Shown here: positions 25,846-33,908 of the stretch, piece by piece
Layout of the letters: each line of letters starts with the position of its first letter
Numbering within the stretch: position 1 is the stretch's first letter
Assembly: GCF_003386535.1 (NCBI RefSeq)
Contig: NZ_QTTN01000040.1
Location: forward strand, 1 to 62,266
DNA length: 62,266 bases
Reading direction: 5' to 3'
From: Paenibacillus taihuensis
GTDB taxonomy: Bacteria > Bacillota > Bacilli > Paenibacillales > Paenibacillaceae
The notes under the pieces: model-generated
Databases searched by the model: none
What the model was told of the DNA's origin: nothing
What the model saw: the letters and a program-made list of their open reading frames with translations, nothing else
Position numbers and translations under genes: made by a program

Positions 25846-26484
25846 TTAGATGTAATACTCAGGAGCGAAGAGCTCCTGCGTGCTAGGATGCGAAGGTATT
25901 TTATCCATATTCGTGCGTTGTCCGAGCAGTTCCTTGCCCTTGATAATGGCGATGCCGGCGAATAGACCGATCAAGATGATATAGATCGGATTGAGCTTGA
26001 ATACCACCTGCAAGAGGACGGTCGCAATTGCCACGCCGGCCGTTGTCTTGTCAATAACAGCCGCTTTCGCCATTCGGTAAGCAGCCATCAGAATGAGCGC
26101 GATAACTGCGCCGTGAATGCCTTTCAATGCCGCGACCAGCTTCGGATTCGTTCCGAAGAACACATACGCCAGACTCAGCGCAATTACGATTAGGAGTGCC
26201 GGAAGCGTAACGCCAACGATGGATGCGATCGCTCCGGCAATGCCGGCTTTGCGGTACCCGACGAACACCGCCGAGTTGACGCCTACGCCACCGGGCGCGC
26301 TGCCTGCGAGCGACATCATGTCAGCAAGCTCCGCCTCATCGAGCCATTGGCGCTTGTCTACGACCTCTCGCTCGATGATCGGGATCATCGCGTATCCGCC
26401 TCCGAATGTCGATGGCCCTATCTTCGTAAATACAGCGAACAGCTCGCCGCATACTTTCAATTGTTGTCTCCAATCTCGCTGCAT
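25846..26484 (-). CDS. chrA: Chromate transporter half (CHR domain)
   Basis: A 212-residue CHR-domain membrane protein with FTKIGPSTFGGGYAMIPII and SLAGSAPGGVGVNSAVFVGY, the same two motifs as its partner, and six or so hydrophobic helices. It is the first gene of a two-gene unit and is divergent from the ROK repressor, 220 bases away, which suggests an unusual link between anion transport and a sugar-type regulator, or simple adjacency. Confidence 0.85.
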   Translation of the reverse strand: MQRDWRQQLKVCGELFAVFTKIGPSTFGGGYAMIPIIEREVVDKRQWLDEAELADMMSLAGSAPGGVGVNSAVFVGYRKAGIAGAIASIVGVTLPALLIVIALSLAYVFFGTNPKLVAALKGIHGAVIALILMAAYRMAKAAVIDKTTAGVAIATVLLQVVFKLNPIYIILIGLFAGIAIIKGKELLGQRTNMDKIPSHPSTQELFAPEYYI

Positions 26485-26527
26485 GACCGATCAACTCCTT
26501 ATAGCTCTATCATATCACCTTTATTCC

Positions 26528-26652
26528 ATTTTGGATTTAAGTATTTCGTGGAATTACGTATCAAATCATTTTATGCCCATTATATAGGGACTTAATGAAT
26601 AGTATTCCGATAAATAAAATCTATTTTGGATTTAAGTCCGATGCGATATAAT
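26528..26652 (+). promoter_or_regulatory. ROK/ChrA intergenic operator repeats and promoter
   Basis: The 15-mer ATTTTGGATTTAAGT occurs at 26528-26542 and again at 26623-26637. The second copy overlaps the -35 region of a promoter with TATAAT at 26647-26652, upstream of the ROK start. Two identical sites in a divergent control region suggest binding by the ROK protein. Confidence 0.6.
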
Positions 26653-26704
26653 GAATCCAGATGCAATCAACCTTCGAACTTAAACGGATAGGCAGGGATA
26701 GCCC

Positions 26705-27910
26705 TTGAACCTTATAGATAGCCGAGTTCCCACACCTAAAGAACGGATCTATTCCCGGATCGCAGACAGCGGCGGTACGGTTTCCAAGGCCGAGCTGCTT
26801 GCAGCAGACCAGCTGACGAACAGTACGCTGACAAGGCTGCTCGACGACCTCGTATCCGAGGGACTGATCGTCGAAACCGGCTTCGGTCCCTCGAACGGCG
26901 GACGCAAACCGATCCTTTACCGCATCAATCCCGATTACCGGTATATCATCGGCTTGGAAATATCCCGCTTCTCCTCGACGCTCGGGTTGTTCGACATGGC
27001 GCTCAATCCGAAGTCGCTCGTCCGCTGGTGGATGGATGAGAGCATGAGGCCTGATGCGCTCGTCGCCCATGCCTCCGGCATGATCAAGAGCTTGATGCGA
27101 GATCACGGCATCGGCGCCGAGCAAATTTTGGGCCTCGGGATCGGCGCCGTTGGTCCGCTCGATCGGGATCGGGGCATCATTCTGCGCCCCCTCTATTTCG
27201 CTGCAGAAGGATGGACGAACGTTCCGATATGCAGCATGTTCGAACAAGCAACAGGCCACCGCGCGATATTGGAAAATGGGGCGAATGCCGCGCTTATGGG
27301 TGAGATCGGCGCAGCGCCTGAGCCAAGAGCCGAGCATGCGCTCTACGTGCACGCCGGCGTCAGCTTGCGGGCCGCCATGATGACGAACGGCCGCATCGTC
27401 CATGGCAAGTACGACACCGAAGGCTCGATCGGTCAAATGATCGTTCATTCGGATGGTCCGCGGCTGCATGAGAACGGCAATTACGGCGCACTCGAGGCAT
27501 TCTGTTCCGTGCCGGCATTGGAGCGCCAGGCGCGTACGAATGCGAAGCGAGGTGGATCGTCGCTGTGCGAACGATACGGCGTGGTGCCTGAGCGCATAAA
27601 TTATGAGATCTTGGTAAAAGCTTTGAACGATGGCGAACCGTCGGTGCAGCAAGCTTTTCACCAGGCGGCTGCATATCTCGGCATTGGACTTGCCAATCTG
27701 ATCAACCTGTATCATCCGGAGCTCGTCCTGCTTGGAGGCGCCCTGATGAATTCGAGCCCGGACTTCTATCGCATCGCGACCGAGACTGCGCTCAAGAATA
27801 CCTTTTACGCTCCTGACTACACGCCCCGCTTCTCCAAGGGAAGTCTTGCGGAAGACGCCGTGGTGACGGGTGCAGCATTGAATGTGAGGAAACGATTGGA
27901 AATCGACTGA
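26705..27910 (+). CDS. ROK-family transcriptional repressor
   Basis: A 401-residue NagC/XylR-type protein: winged HTH in residues 10-70 (KAELLAADQLTNSTLTRLLDDLV, GGRKPILYRI), then a ROK sugar-kinase fold (LGLGIGAVGPLDRDRG; NGANAALMGEIG; PELVLLGGALM). The ATP-site DxGGT is absent and the ROK zinc motif CxCGxxGC is replaced by LHENGNYGALE, so it is a regulator without kinase activity and probably without the structural zinc. The start is TTG with AGGGA upstream. A strong terminator follows. Ligand unknown. Confidence 0.85.
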   Translation: MNLIDSRVPTPKERIYSRIADSGGTVSKAELLAADQLTNSTLTRLLDDLVSEGLIVETGFGPSNGGRKPILYRINPDYRYIIGLEISRFSSTLGLFDMALNPKSLVRWWMDESMRPDALVAHASGMIKSLMRDHGIGAEQILGLGIGAVGPLDRDRGIILRPLYFAAEGWTNVPICSMFEQATGHRAILENGANAALMGEIGAAPEPRAEHALYVHAGVSLRAAMMTNGRIVHGKYDTEGSIGQMIVHSDGPRLHENGNYGALEAFCSVPALERQARTNAKRGGSSLCERYGVVPERINYEILVKALNDGEPSVQQAFHQAAAYLGIGLANLINLYHPELVLLGGALMNSSPDFYRIATETALKNTFYAPDYTPRFSKGSLAEDAVVTGAALNVRKRLEID

Positions 27911-27935
27911 TAGATATAGCTTGTTTGTTTGTGAT

Positions 27936-27970
27936 AAAGCGATTGCTCATTCGGGGCAATCGCTTTTTTT
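27936..27970 (+). terminator. Terminator of the ROK gene
   Basis: AAGCGATTGC and GCAATCGCTT form a perfect 10-bp stem with a 9-base loop followed by TTTTT. Confidence 0.9.
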
Positions 27971-28054
27971 GTGTTCCGATGCGACGTGACGCGAAATGCT
28001 GTCCCTCTATCCGCCAACACCTTCAAATTTTTTTGTTGTCCACCGTTGCACATT

Positions 28055-28097
28055 AACTGTTTATTATATATACTGTTTACATAAATAACTGTTTATA
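28055..28097 (+). promoter_or_regulatory. Triple TetR operator upstream of the DrrAB-type exporter
   Basis: ACTGTTTA occurs at 28056, 28072 and 28088, exactly 16 bp apart. The middle copy extends to ATACTGTTTACATA (28070-28083), which recurs as its exact reverse complement in front of the TetR gene (30748-30761). This makes the region the likely repressor site for the exporter operon. Confidence 0.75.
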
Positions 28098-28129
28098 ACA
28101 TAATCAGTTGTAAAATGGAGGTTGGTTAA

Positions 28130-29044
28130 ATGAACCGCAATGCGATCGAAATTCGCGGCTTGCGCAAAAGCTACGGTCAGCAAACGGTACTGGGCGGCAT
28201 TGACCTGACCGTGCAAGAAGGCACAATCTATGCATTGCTTGGTCCGAACGGCGCGGGTAAAACGACGCTCATTCACATTCTAACGACACTGACGGACGCC
28301 GATGCCGGCACCGCCAAAGTAGCCGGCTACGATGTAGCGACGGAACGGAATGGCGTCAAACGCTCGATCAGCCTGACCGGGCAATTCGCAGCGGTCGACG
28401 AGATGCTGACCAGCCGGGAGAATCTGACGATGATCGGCAGGTTATCCGGCCTGACCGCCACTGAGACGCGTGCCAGAACCGCCGAGCTGTTGGAAATCTT
28501 CGACCTGACTGCTGCGGCCGACAAACGGGTGAAGACCTATTCCGGCGGCATGCGCCGCAGGCTGGATCTGGCGATCAGCCTCGTCACCGAGTGCCCCGTC
28601 CTCTTCCTCGATGAACCGACTACCGGGCTCGACACAACAAGCCGCCGCGCCTTATGGGACATTATCATGCAGCTGAAATCCCGCGGGATTACGGTGTTTC
28701 TGACGACACAATACTTGGAGGAAGCCGATCAGCTTGCGGATATGATCTCTGTTATTTCAGGTGGGAAGGTCGTCGCGACCGGCACGGCGGAGCAGTTGAA
28801 GTCCCGCGTTGGCGGCGAAGTGATCGAGTTGCTCGACGAGCACGACAATGTCGTCATGTCCATTCCGACTAGCGGAAGCCTGCATGATGTTCGGCAAACA
28901 CTGAATGGACTCGGTGAGAAAGCTGCACCTGGTACGCGCGTAACGATCCGCAAACCGAGCATGGACGATGTGTTCGTTACGCTCACAACGACGTCGACGG
29001 CGGCGTCGGCGATTCAAACCACGAATGAGGAGGCAGCGATATGA
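28130..29044 (+). CDS. ABC exporter ATPase, DrrA type
   Basis: A 304-residue ATP-binding subunit: Walker A GPNGAGKTT near residue 40, Q-loop TGQFAAVDEMLT, signature TYSGGMRRRLDLA near residue 140, Walker B VLFLDEPTTGLD and switch region TTQYLEEADQ. The C-terminal 80 residues (VTIRKPSMDDVFVTLT) are the DrrA/DUF4162-type extension that contacts the permease. It pairs with the permease gene by an ATGA overlap. Likely exports a hydrophobic compound or drug. Expression is probably controlled by the TetR protein encoded 0.8 kb downstream on the other strand. Confidence 0.92.
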   Translation: MNRNAIEIRGLRKSYGQQTVLGGIDLTVQEGTIYALLGPNGAGKTTLIHILTTLTDADAGTAKVAGYDVATERNGVKRSISLTGQFAAVDEMLTSRENLTMIGRLSGLTATETRARTAELLEIFDLTAAADKRVKTYSGGMRRRLDLAISLVTECPVLFLDEPTTGLDTTSRRALWDIIMQLKSRGITVFLTTQYLEEADQLADMISVISGGKVVATGTAEQLKSRVGGEVIELLDEHDNVVMSIPTSGSLHDVRQTLNGLGEKAAPGTRVTIRKPSMDDVFVTLTTTSTAASAIQTTNEEAAI

Positions 29045-29829
29045 CAACCGCACGCGCGATGGAAAGGAAAACTTCATTCTTCACGACGAACGCCGTATTT
29101 ATTGGACGGAGCATCCGGCTAAGCTTACGTAATACCGAAGCACTGTTAATGGCCATCATTTTACCCGTCATGCTTATGCTGCTGTTCACTTACGTATTTG
29201 GCGGCGCCATCGACGCTACCGGTGACTATGTCGTGTATGTCGTTCCCGGCATCATTCTGCTGTGCGCCGGATTCGGCTCCTCCTCTACAGCCGTGAGCGT
29301 GGCGGAAGATATGACGAACGGCATCATCGACCGCTTCCGCACGATGCCGATCCAGAGCGTATCCGTCATCACGGGGCATATCGTGGCAAGCCTTGCGCGC
29401 AACCTCGTCGCGACCGCGATCGTCATCGGCGCCGGCCATCTTGTCGGCTATCGCTCCTCCGCTTCCGCTGGCGAATGGCTCGCTGCGATCGGGGTCATCG
29501 CGCTGTTCATTCTCGCTTTCACTTGGCTGTTCGCAGCCATCGGACTCTCGTCCGGCAACCCTAGCGCCGCGAGCGGATACGGCTTCGCCCTGCTGTTCCT
29601 GCCCTATCTCTCCAGCGCTTTCGTTCCGACGAGCACGATGCCGTCATGGCTGCGCGGCGTGGCGGATCACCAGCCGATCACGCCGGTCATCGAGACGATC
29701 CGCGGCTTGCTGAACGGAACGCCGATCCATGACAACGGATGGCTGTCGCTCGCTTGGTGCCTCGGCTTGCTGGCAGTCGCATTCATATGGTGCCTGCTTG
29801 TTTTTAAGCGGAAGGCTGGACGCAGGTAA
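29041..29829 (+). CDS. ABC exporter permease, DrrB type (ABC-2)
   Basis: A 262-residue ABC-2 permease with six hydrophobic helices; typical segments are AIILPVMLMLLFTYVFGGAID and a PYLSSAFVPTSTMPSWL loop near the C-terminus. Its ATG overlaps the ATPase stop by 4 bases, so the two are translationally coupled. It forms the membrane part of the exporter with the preceding ATPase. Confidence 0.9.
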   Translation: MTTARAMERKTSFFTTNAVFIGRSIRLSLRNTEALLMAIILPVMLMLLFTYVFGGAIDATGDYVVYVVPGIILLCAGFGSSSTAVSVAEDMTNGIIDRFRTMPIQSVSVITGHIVASLARNLVATAIVIGAGHLVGYRSSASAGEWLAAIGVIALFILAFTWLFAAIGLSSGNPSAASGYGFALLFLPYLSSAFVPTSTMPSWLRGVADHQPITPVIETIRGLLNGTPIHDNGWLSLAWCLGLLAVAFIWCLLVFKRKAGRR

Positions 29830-29843
29830 CATATCGGGATTAC

Positions 29844-29882
29844 AAAAAAGCGCTCTGGCCAAGATGGCCGAGGCGCTTTTTC
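29844..29882. terminator. Bidirectional terminator between DrrB and TetR genes
   Basis: An imperfect stem-loop with GCGC ends and internal TGGCC/GGCCG pairing is flanked by A6 on the left and T5 on the right, so it can terminate both convergent transcripts. Confidence 0.8.
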
Positions 29883-29886
29883 TACC

Positions 29887-30699
29887 TTATTGCTGTTTCC
29901 GATCCAGAAAAGCTTGGATCCCGTCAAGTATTCGCTCAAGACCGAAGTCGAAGTCGTTACCTACCGTATTCTCGCTTTCGTTCTCTCCCGTATAGGCGCC
30001 GGAAGCGACGATGGGATGCAAGTAAGGATATTGTTCCGCCGAGACGAGCTGCTTCAATGCGGCTGTGTAGCTGAGACCGCTAAACGCTTCCGGCGAAGAG
30101 CCCGCCTGAACGGCGCGAATCATATCCCGCTGAATGAGGCCGACGGATCTGGCATAGCTGCTGACCAGAAGGACAAACGACATTTTCTCAAAATCGTTCA
30201 AGGGCATATCCCGAAGCGCTCGCAGCGCCCAGTCGACGATCCGCAGATGATTAGGCGTCATGGGCACACCGGAGAGGGGGATATCACCGAACCAAGGATG
30301 CTCGCAGAACACAGCTACCGTTACCCGAACGTACTCCCTTATGTCGTCGCGCCAGTTATTAATCTCGCTTATCTCCGGAATCTCGTAGAAGCATACCGCT
30401 TCCTGCATGAGCAGAAGAAGATCCTCTTTGCTCTCGATGTACCGGTATAACGACATCGCGGAATAACCGAGCGATTGCGCGACCCGATTCATGGACACAG
30501 CCGCTAACCCGTCCTTATCGGCGATTGCGACAGCGGCGTCGACGATCATTTTGATGCTGAGCTCGCCTTTCGGTCCCCGCTTCTGCTGCTTGACGTAACC
30601 CCAGCTGATTCCTAAAGCGCTCGGCAAGCTTTGGCGCACATCCGTGTTGTCTGTGTTGTCTGTATTTGGAATCACTTCTGTTTCTTTGTCCTTCTCCAT
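29887..30699 (-). CDS. TetR/AcrR-family repressor of the DrrAB-type exporter
   Basis: A 270-residue regulator. After an N-terminal low-complexity stretch containing NTDNTDNTD comes the TetR HTH (residues about 48-95: IVDAAVAIADKDGLAAVSMNRVAQSLG, AMSLYRYIESKEDL) and a C-terminal ligand domain of the TetR_C type found in tetracycline-repressor-like proteins. Its promoter region holds the reverse complement of the 14-bp motif seen before the exporter genes, so it most likely represses both itself and the exporter and is released by the exported drug. Confidence 0.88.
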   Translation of the reverse strand: MEKDKETEVIPNTDNTDNTDVRQSLPSALGISWGYVKQQKRGPKGELSIKMIVDAAVAIADKDGLAAVSMNRVAQSLGYSAMSLYRYIESKEDLLLLMQEAVCFYEIPEISEINNWRDDIREYVRVTVAVFCEHPWFGDIPLSGVPMTPNHLRIVDWALRALRDMPLNDFEKMSFVLLVSSYARSVGLIQRDMIRAVQAGSSPEAFSGLSYTAALKQLVSAEQYPYLHPIVASGAYTGENESENTVGNDFDFGLERILDGIQAFLDRKQQ

Positions 30700-30747
30700 C
30701 TTTCAGATCCTCCGCTATCTTGCTCATCCACAGCCGAAATTGTGTAC

Positions 30748-30761
30748 TATGTAAACAGTAT
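30748..30761 (-). promoter_or_regulatory. TetR operator before the tetR-like gene
   Basis: TATGTAAACAGTAT is the exact reverse complement of 28070-28083 before the exporter operon. It lies 49 bases upstream of the regulator start. Confidence 0.75.
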
Positions 30762-30772
30762 ATCACAACAGA

Positions 30773-30806
30773 GAAACCCGCCGCCATGACCATGACGACG
30801 GGCTTC
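30773..30806 (-). terminator. Hairpin after the ArsR gene
   Basis: Read on the minus strand, a GCCCGTCGTCATGG arm pairs imperfectly with its downstream counterpart ending CGGGTTTC, immediately after the ArsR stop. The T-run is short, so this is tentative. Confidence 0.45.
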
Positions 30807-30807
30807 C

Positions 30808-31140
30808 TTATGTTTTGCGGATATCCTCAAGCATTGTAATCGCATCTACGAGGTGATTGTCAAAGATCTGTTTCGCCACTGCCAGCAGGTCCTTGATCAG
30901 CGGATCCCTCAGTGAATACACGACGGTAGTGCCTTCTTTTATCCCGTAGACAACGTTCTTGTTGCGCAATACAGCGAGCTGCTGCGAAACCGCGGAGCCT
31001 TCGGAACTTAATATTTGCTGAAGCTCATTCACGTTCTTATTCCCCTCGCTAAGCAGCTCCAAAATACGGATCCGCATCGGATGGGCAAGCGCTTTGAAAA
31101 AATCGGATTTGAACTGCTGCATATTATGAAATTGGTTCAT
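30808..31140 (-). CDS. ArsR/SmtB-family regulator
   Basis: A 110-residue winged-helix regulator: KALAHPMRIRILELLSEGNK, helix-turn-helix VNELQQILSSEGSAVSQQLAVLRN, and the wing VVYGIKEGTTVVYSL. It has no cysteines, so the classical metal-sensing ELCVCDL site is absent and another signal must be used. ATG 31140 follows AGGGAG by nine bases. It lies 77 bases downstream of the SulP gene on the same strand and probably binds the repeated TTTGAATAT/TTCAAATAT elements between SulP and the Cys-rich gene. Confidence 0.85.
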   Translation of the reverse strand: MNQFHNMQQFKSDFFKALAHPMRIRILELLSEGNKNVNELQQILSSEGSAVSQQLAVLRNKNVVYGIKEGTTVVYSLRDPLIKDLLAVAKQIFDNHLVDAITMLEDIRKT

Positions 31141-31217
31141 AAGTGCTTTCTCCCTTATCGTGTGGGCTTCGTATCTATAAATTATACCACATGAGCGATG
31201 CTGCTCCTTATATTCCT

Positions 31218-32945
31218 TCACGAAGGGGATCCCGCTTCGCGATTCGATAATGAGGTGCATTCTCGGAAGGCGAAGTGCGTACAGCCCAGACATTTTTTCC
31301 GATCCAATAGGTCGATTGCATATGTGATTGCCTCGCCCGTATGTCTGAAGAAGTAGGGTTTACCGATATGATCGTACAGCCCGGATCGTACCAGCATTCT
31401 GTGCGGCTGCCGCTGAAGGCCGGTCACCAGTACCATCACGCCCGATCGCTCCAGCTGTTTCACGATTCTCGCCAGATTCGCCTCTCCCGTTGTATCCATG
31501 AACGTAACGCTTCCCAGGCGAAGGATGACGATTCTCGGCTGCTGCTGCAGCAGCTCCAGAAACAACTTTTCGAATAGGCTTGCCGATCCGAAGAAGAGCG
31601 TGCCGCCTACGGAAATCACGCTGATTTGAGGACAATCATGGTCTTTGGATACCACGTACGGCCTGACTTTCTCATGCTTCTCCTGCCTGTCCGGGAGCAC
31701 TTTGGCCACTGCCAGATCGTCGCTCATGCGTTTCACGAAGATCAACACGGCCAGCGCTAATCCAACTCCAACAGCTATCGTTAAATCGGTTAAGACGGTG
31801 AGCATGAATGTGGCGACCAGCACGATGGAATCGCTTGTTCTCGACTTCAGAATATGCATAAAATGTTTGCGTTCACTCATATTCCAAGCCACGAGCATGA
31901 GAATCGGAGCAATGCTTGCAAGCGGAATATCAGAGGCAAACGGCGCAAACAGCACGAGAACGACCAAAACGACAACCCCATGTATGATGCCGGATATCGG
32001 AGAAACCGCACCGTTCTTGATATTCGTCGCCGTTCTGGCAATCGCCCCGGTTGCGGGGATGCCTCCAAAGAGGGGAGCAATCATGTTCGCAATCCCTTGA
32101 GCGACTAATTCCCGGTTGCTGTTATGGCGGCTGCCTGTCATCCCGTCCGCAACGACGGCAGACAACAACGACTCAATTGCTCCAAGCATGGCGATGATTA
32201 GGGCCGGTTGGATCAGATGCGTAATGACGCCCCAGGATAGATTCGGAATATGTAAATGGGGTAAGCCGGCTGGAATAGCCCCGAATGAGGAACCGATCGT
32301 TGCGACATGCCCTTGGAACAGCAGGGAAGCGACGATGGTGGAAACGATGATACCGACCAAGGAGCCGGGAAATTTCGGCAGCACCATCGGGGTAATCAGA
32401 AGAGACATGAGACAGACCGATGCTGTAGCGATGCTATACAGATTCGCAGTAGCCAGATGGAGCATAATCTCGTTCATGTTCGGCAGGAAATACTCATGCT
32501 TGACGATACCTCGAAGGCCGATGAAATTGGAAATTTGTCCGCTAAAGATAATGACGGCAATCCCCGCCGTAAATCCGATGGTTACTGGACGCGGAATGAA
32601 TTTAATCAACTCGCCAAGCCTGCATAACCCCATAATGACAAGAATAATGCCGGACATAAAACCGGCAATCAGTAAATTTTCATATCCATATTGGAGCACA
32701 ATCGCGAAGAGGATCGGAATGAATGCTCCCGTCGGACCTCCGATCAAATATTTGGACCCGCCGAATAAGGAAATTAAAATCCCGGCAACGATGGTTGTGT
32801 AGATTCCATACTCAGGCTTGACGCCGGAAGCAATGGCAAATCCCATCCCTAATGGAATCGCGATAATGCCGACAATTAAGCCGGCTATCAAATCCTTGCG
32901 CAGCGATGCCAACCGGTAGCCCTCAAATCTTCCCGATCCTTTCAC
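31218..32945 (-). CDS. SulP-family anion transporter with STAS domain
   Basis: A 575-residue SLC26/SulP transporter: about 12-14 hydrophobic helices (residues 20-420; GGPTGAFIPILFAIVLQYG, SGQISNFIGL, GAIARTATNIKNGA) and a C-terminal STAS domain (residues about 440-550, LRLGSVTFMDTTGEANL). Sulfate or bicarbonate import is the family norm. The start is probably GTG at 32945, eight bases after AAGAAGG; a GTG three codons earlier overlaps that site. It is cotranscribed with the ArsR gene and divergent from the Cys-rich gene, with shared operator-like elements. Confidence 0.9.
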   Translation of the reverse strand: MKGSGRFEGYRLASLRKDLIAGLIVGIIAIPLGMGFAIASGVKPEYGIYTTIVAGILISLFGGSKYLIGGPTGAFIPILFAIVLQYGYENLLIAGFMSGIILVIMGLCRLGELIKFIPRPVTIGFTAGIAVIIFSGQISNFIGLRGIVKHEYFLPNMNEIMLHLATANLYSIATASVCLMSLLITPMVLPKFPGSLVGIIVSTIVASLLFQGHVATIGSSFGAIPAGLPHLHIPNLSWGVITHLIQPALIIAMLGAIESLLSAVVADGMTGSRHNSNRELVAQGIANMIAPLFGGIPATGAIARTATNIKNGAVSPISGIIHGVVVLVVLVLFAPFASDIPLASIAPILMLVAWNMSERKHFMHILKSRTSDSIVLVATFMLTVLTDLTIAVGVGLALAVLIFVKRMSDDLAVAKVLPDRQEKHEKVRPYVVSKDHDCPQISVISVGGTLFFGSASLFEKLFLELLQQQPRIVILRLGSVTFMDTTGEANLARIVKQLERSGVMVLVTGLQRQPHRMLVRSGLYDHIGKPYFFRHTGEAITYAIDLLDRKKCLGCTHFAFRECTSLSNREAGSPS

Positions 32946-32961
32946 CGTACACACCTTCTTT

Positions 32962-32990
32962 ATATTTGAATATCTGATTATTTGAATATA
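32962..32990 (-). promoter_or_regulatory. Operator-like repeats at the SulP promoter
   Basis: TTTGAATAT occurs at 32965 and 32981, a 16-bp period, within an AT-rich region directly upstream of the SulP start. ATATTTGAA at 32962 is the inverted copy of TTCAAATAT at 33054. This pattern is typical of ArsR-family sites. Confidence 0.55.
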
Positions 32991-33054
32991 TAATAAATGT
33001 ACGTCCAGACTCGATCAAAGTCAATCGTCGGTAACCAACGGAATGCAATTGTGT

Positions 33055-33074
33055 TCAAATATCTTATTATTTGA
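33055..33074 (+). promoter_or_regulatory. Operator-like palindrome at the Cys-rich gene promoter
   Basis: TCAAATA-N6-TATTTGA is a perfect 7-bp inverted repeat about 33 bases before the Cys-rich gene start. It shares its arm with the SulP-side repeats. Confidence 0.55.
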
Positions 33075-33106
33075 TTATTTAATTATATGGTTTGGAGTGT
33101 GTGAGA

Positions 33107-33679
33107 ATGCCGGAAAACTTACGCGTGAGCAGGGAATCCATTATTGCAATGGGGATGGAAGCGCTGCATGAGATCGGATCCGATTACATTTGCAGCATTT
33201 GCATCATTAATGGAGGATCCTGCTGCCAGGGGTGTAAACAGCTTGCGCCCGGTGTCGGATGTCAGCTGAGGAATACGGGATGTACGGCATGGTTATGCGG
33301 ATTTTTGAAGTTCTTTCTGTATGAGCTTGGCTTGCTGCAGGAGTGGATCGACTTCTGGGACGAAGTCCCCGGTCAAGGTTACAGAGAAGATTACACGCCG
33401 GAAACGTTTGTTGTAACAAAGGAACTGCGGCACCCGGACATACGGAAATTGGGCGAATCGTTTGCGGCCGATCTTCGCGAGCTTACGAAATCTCATCTTA
33501 TTCCCGGATTCATCCTGAACCTCAGGGAGAAGTTCGATCGGTATATTGATCTATTAATGGAGCCCGGTTACGATCCTCAAAAGAGGGGCGGAATCAAGCA
33601 AAGAATTAAAATATGGTCAGGCATTTTCCAGCAATTCCAACAGGAGCTGCGCGAGTATAAACATATGCTAAACGTTTAG
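33107..33679 (+). CDS. Cysteine-rich cytosolic protein of unknown function
   Basis: A 190-residue protein I do not recognise. Residues about 28-63 contain nine cysteines in the pattern CxxC, then CCxxC, then single Cys residues ending in CTAWLCGF, a likely metal- or cluster-binding knot. The remainder is helical and charged (LREKFDRYIDLLMEPGYD; IKIWSGIFQQFQQELREY). There is no signal peptide or membrane helix. ATG 33107 has GGAG nine bases upstream. It is divergent from SulP-ArsR with matching operator-like repeats, so it is probably coregulated with anion transport; a sulfur, metal or redox role is a guess. Confidence 0.7.
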   Translation: MPENLRVSRESIIAMGMEALHEIGSDYICSICIINGGSCCQGCKQLAPGVGCQLRNTGCTAWLCGFLKFFLYELGLLQEWIDFWDEVPGQGYREDYTPETFVVTKELRHPDIRKLGESFAADLRELTKSHLIPGFILNLREKFDRYIDLLMEPGYDPQKRGGIKQRIKIWSGIFQQFQQELREYKHMLNV

Positions 33680-33717
33680 CCATAGATATAGCCATTATTC
33701 CTTGGCGAATCCGTTGC

Positions 33718-33846
33718 TCATCCCAAGCAGATTTTGGTGCATTTGGCGATCAGCTCTTTGCAAGGCTCCCCCATAACCGGATCGACGAATTCGACCGCGC
33801 ACATCGCCCCAAGCCCACGCACGTCGCCTATATGAGGAGATTTCGG
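33718..33846 (-). pseudogene. Short remnant of a 4-aminobutyrate aminotransferase gene
   Basis: About 43 codons on the minus strand read SPHIGDVRGLGAMCAVEF, then VDPVMGEPCKELIAKC, ending at TGA. IGDVRGLGAM and the EP-x-KEL part are the conserved C-terminal region of GabT-type class III aminotransferases. The upstream catalytic part and the final segment are gone. It is squeezed between the ABC permease terminator and the end of the Cys-rich gene. Confidence 0.6.
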
Positions 33847-33853
33847 GCATGAC

Positions 33854-33883
33854 AAAAAAACCTCTTACCCTGAGGGTAAGAGG
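33854..33883 (-). terminator. Terminator of the NatAB-like operon
   Basis: CCTCTTACCC and GGGTAAGAGG form a perfect 10-bp stem with a 3-base loop; on the minus strand it is followed by seven T residues, 25 bases after the permease stop. Confidence 0.93.
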
Positions 33884-33908
33884 TATCTCTTGCAGCTGCT
33901 TAGACAGC

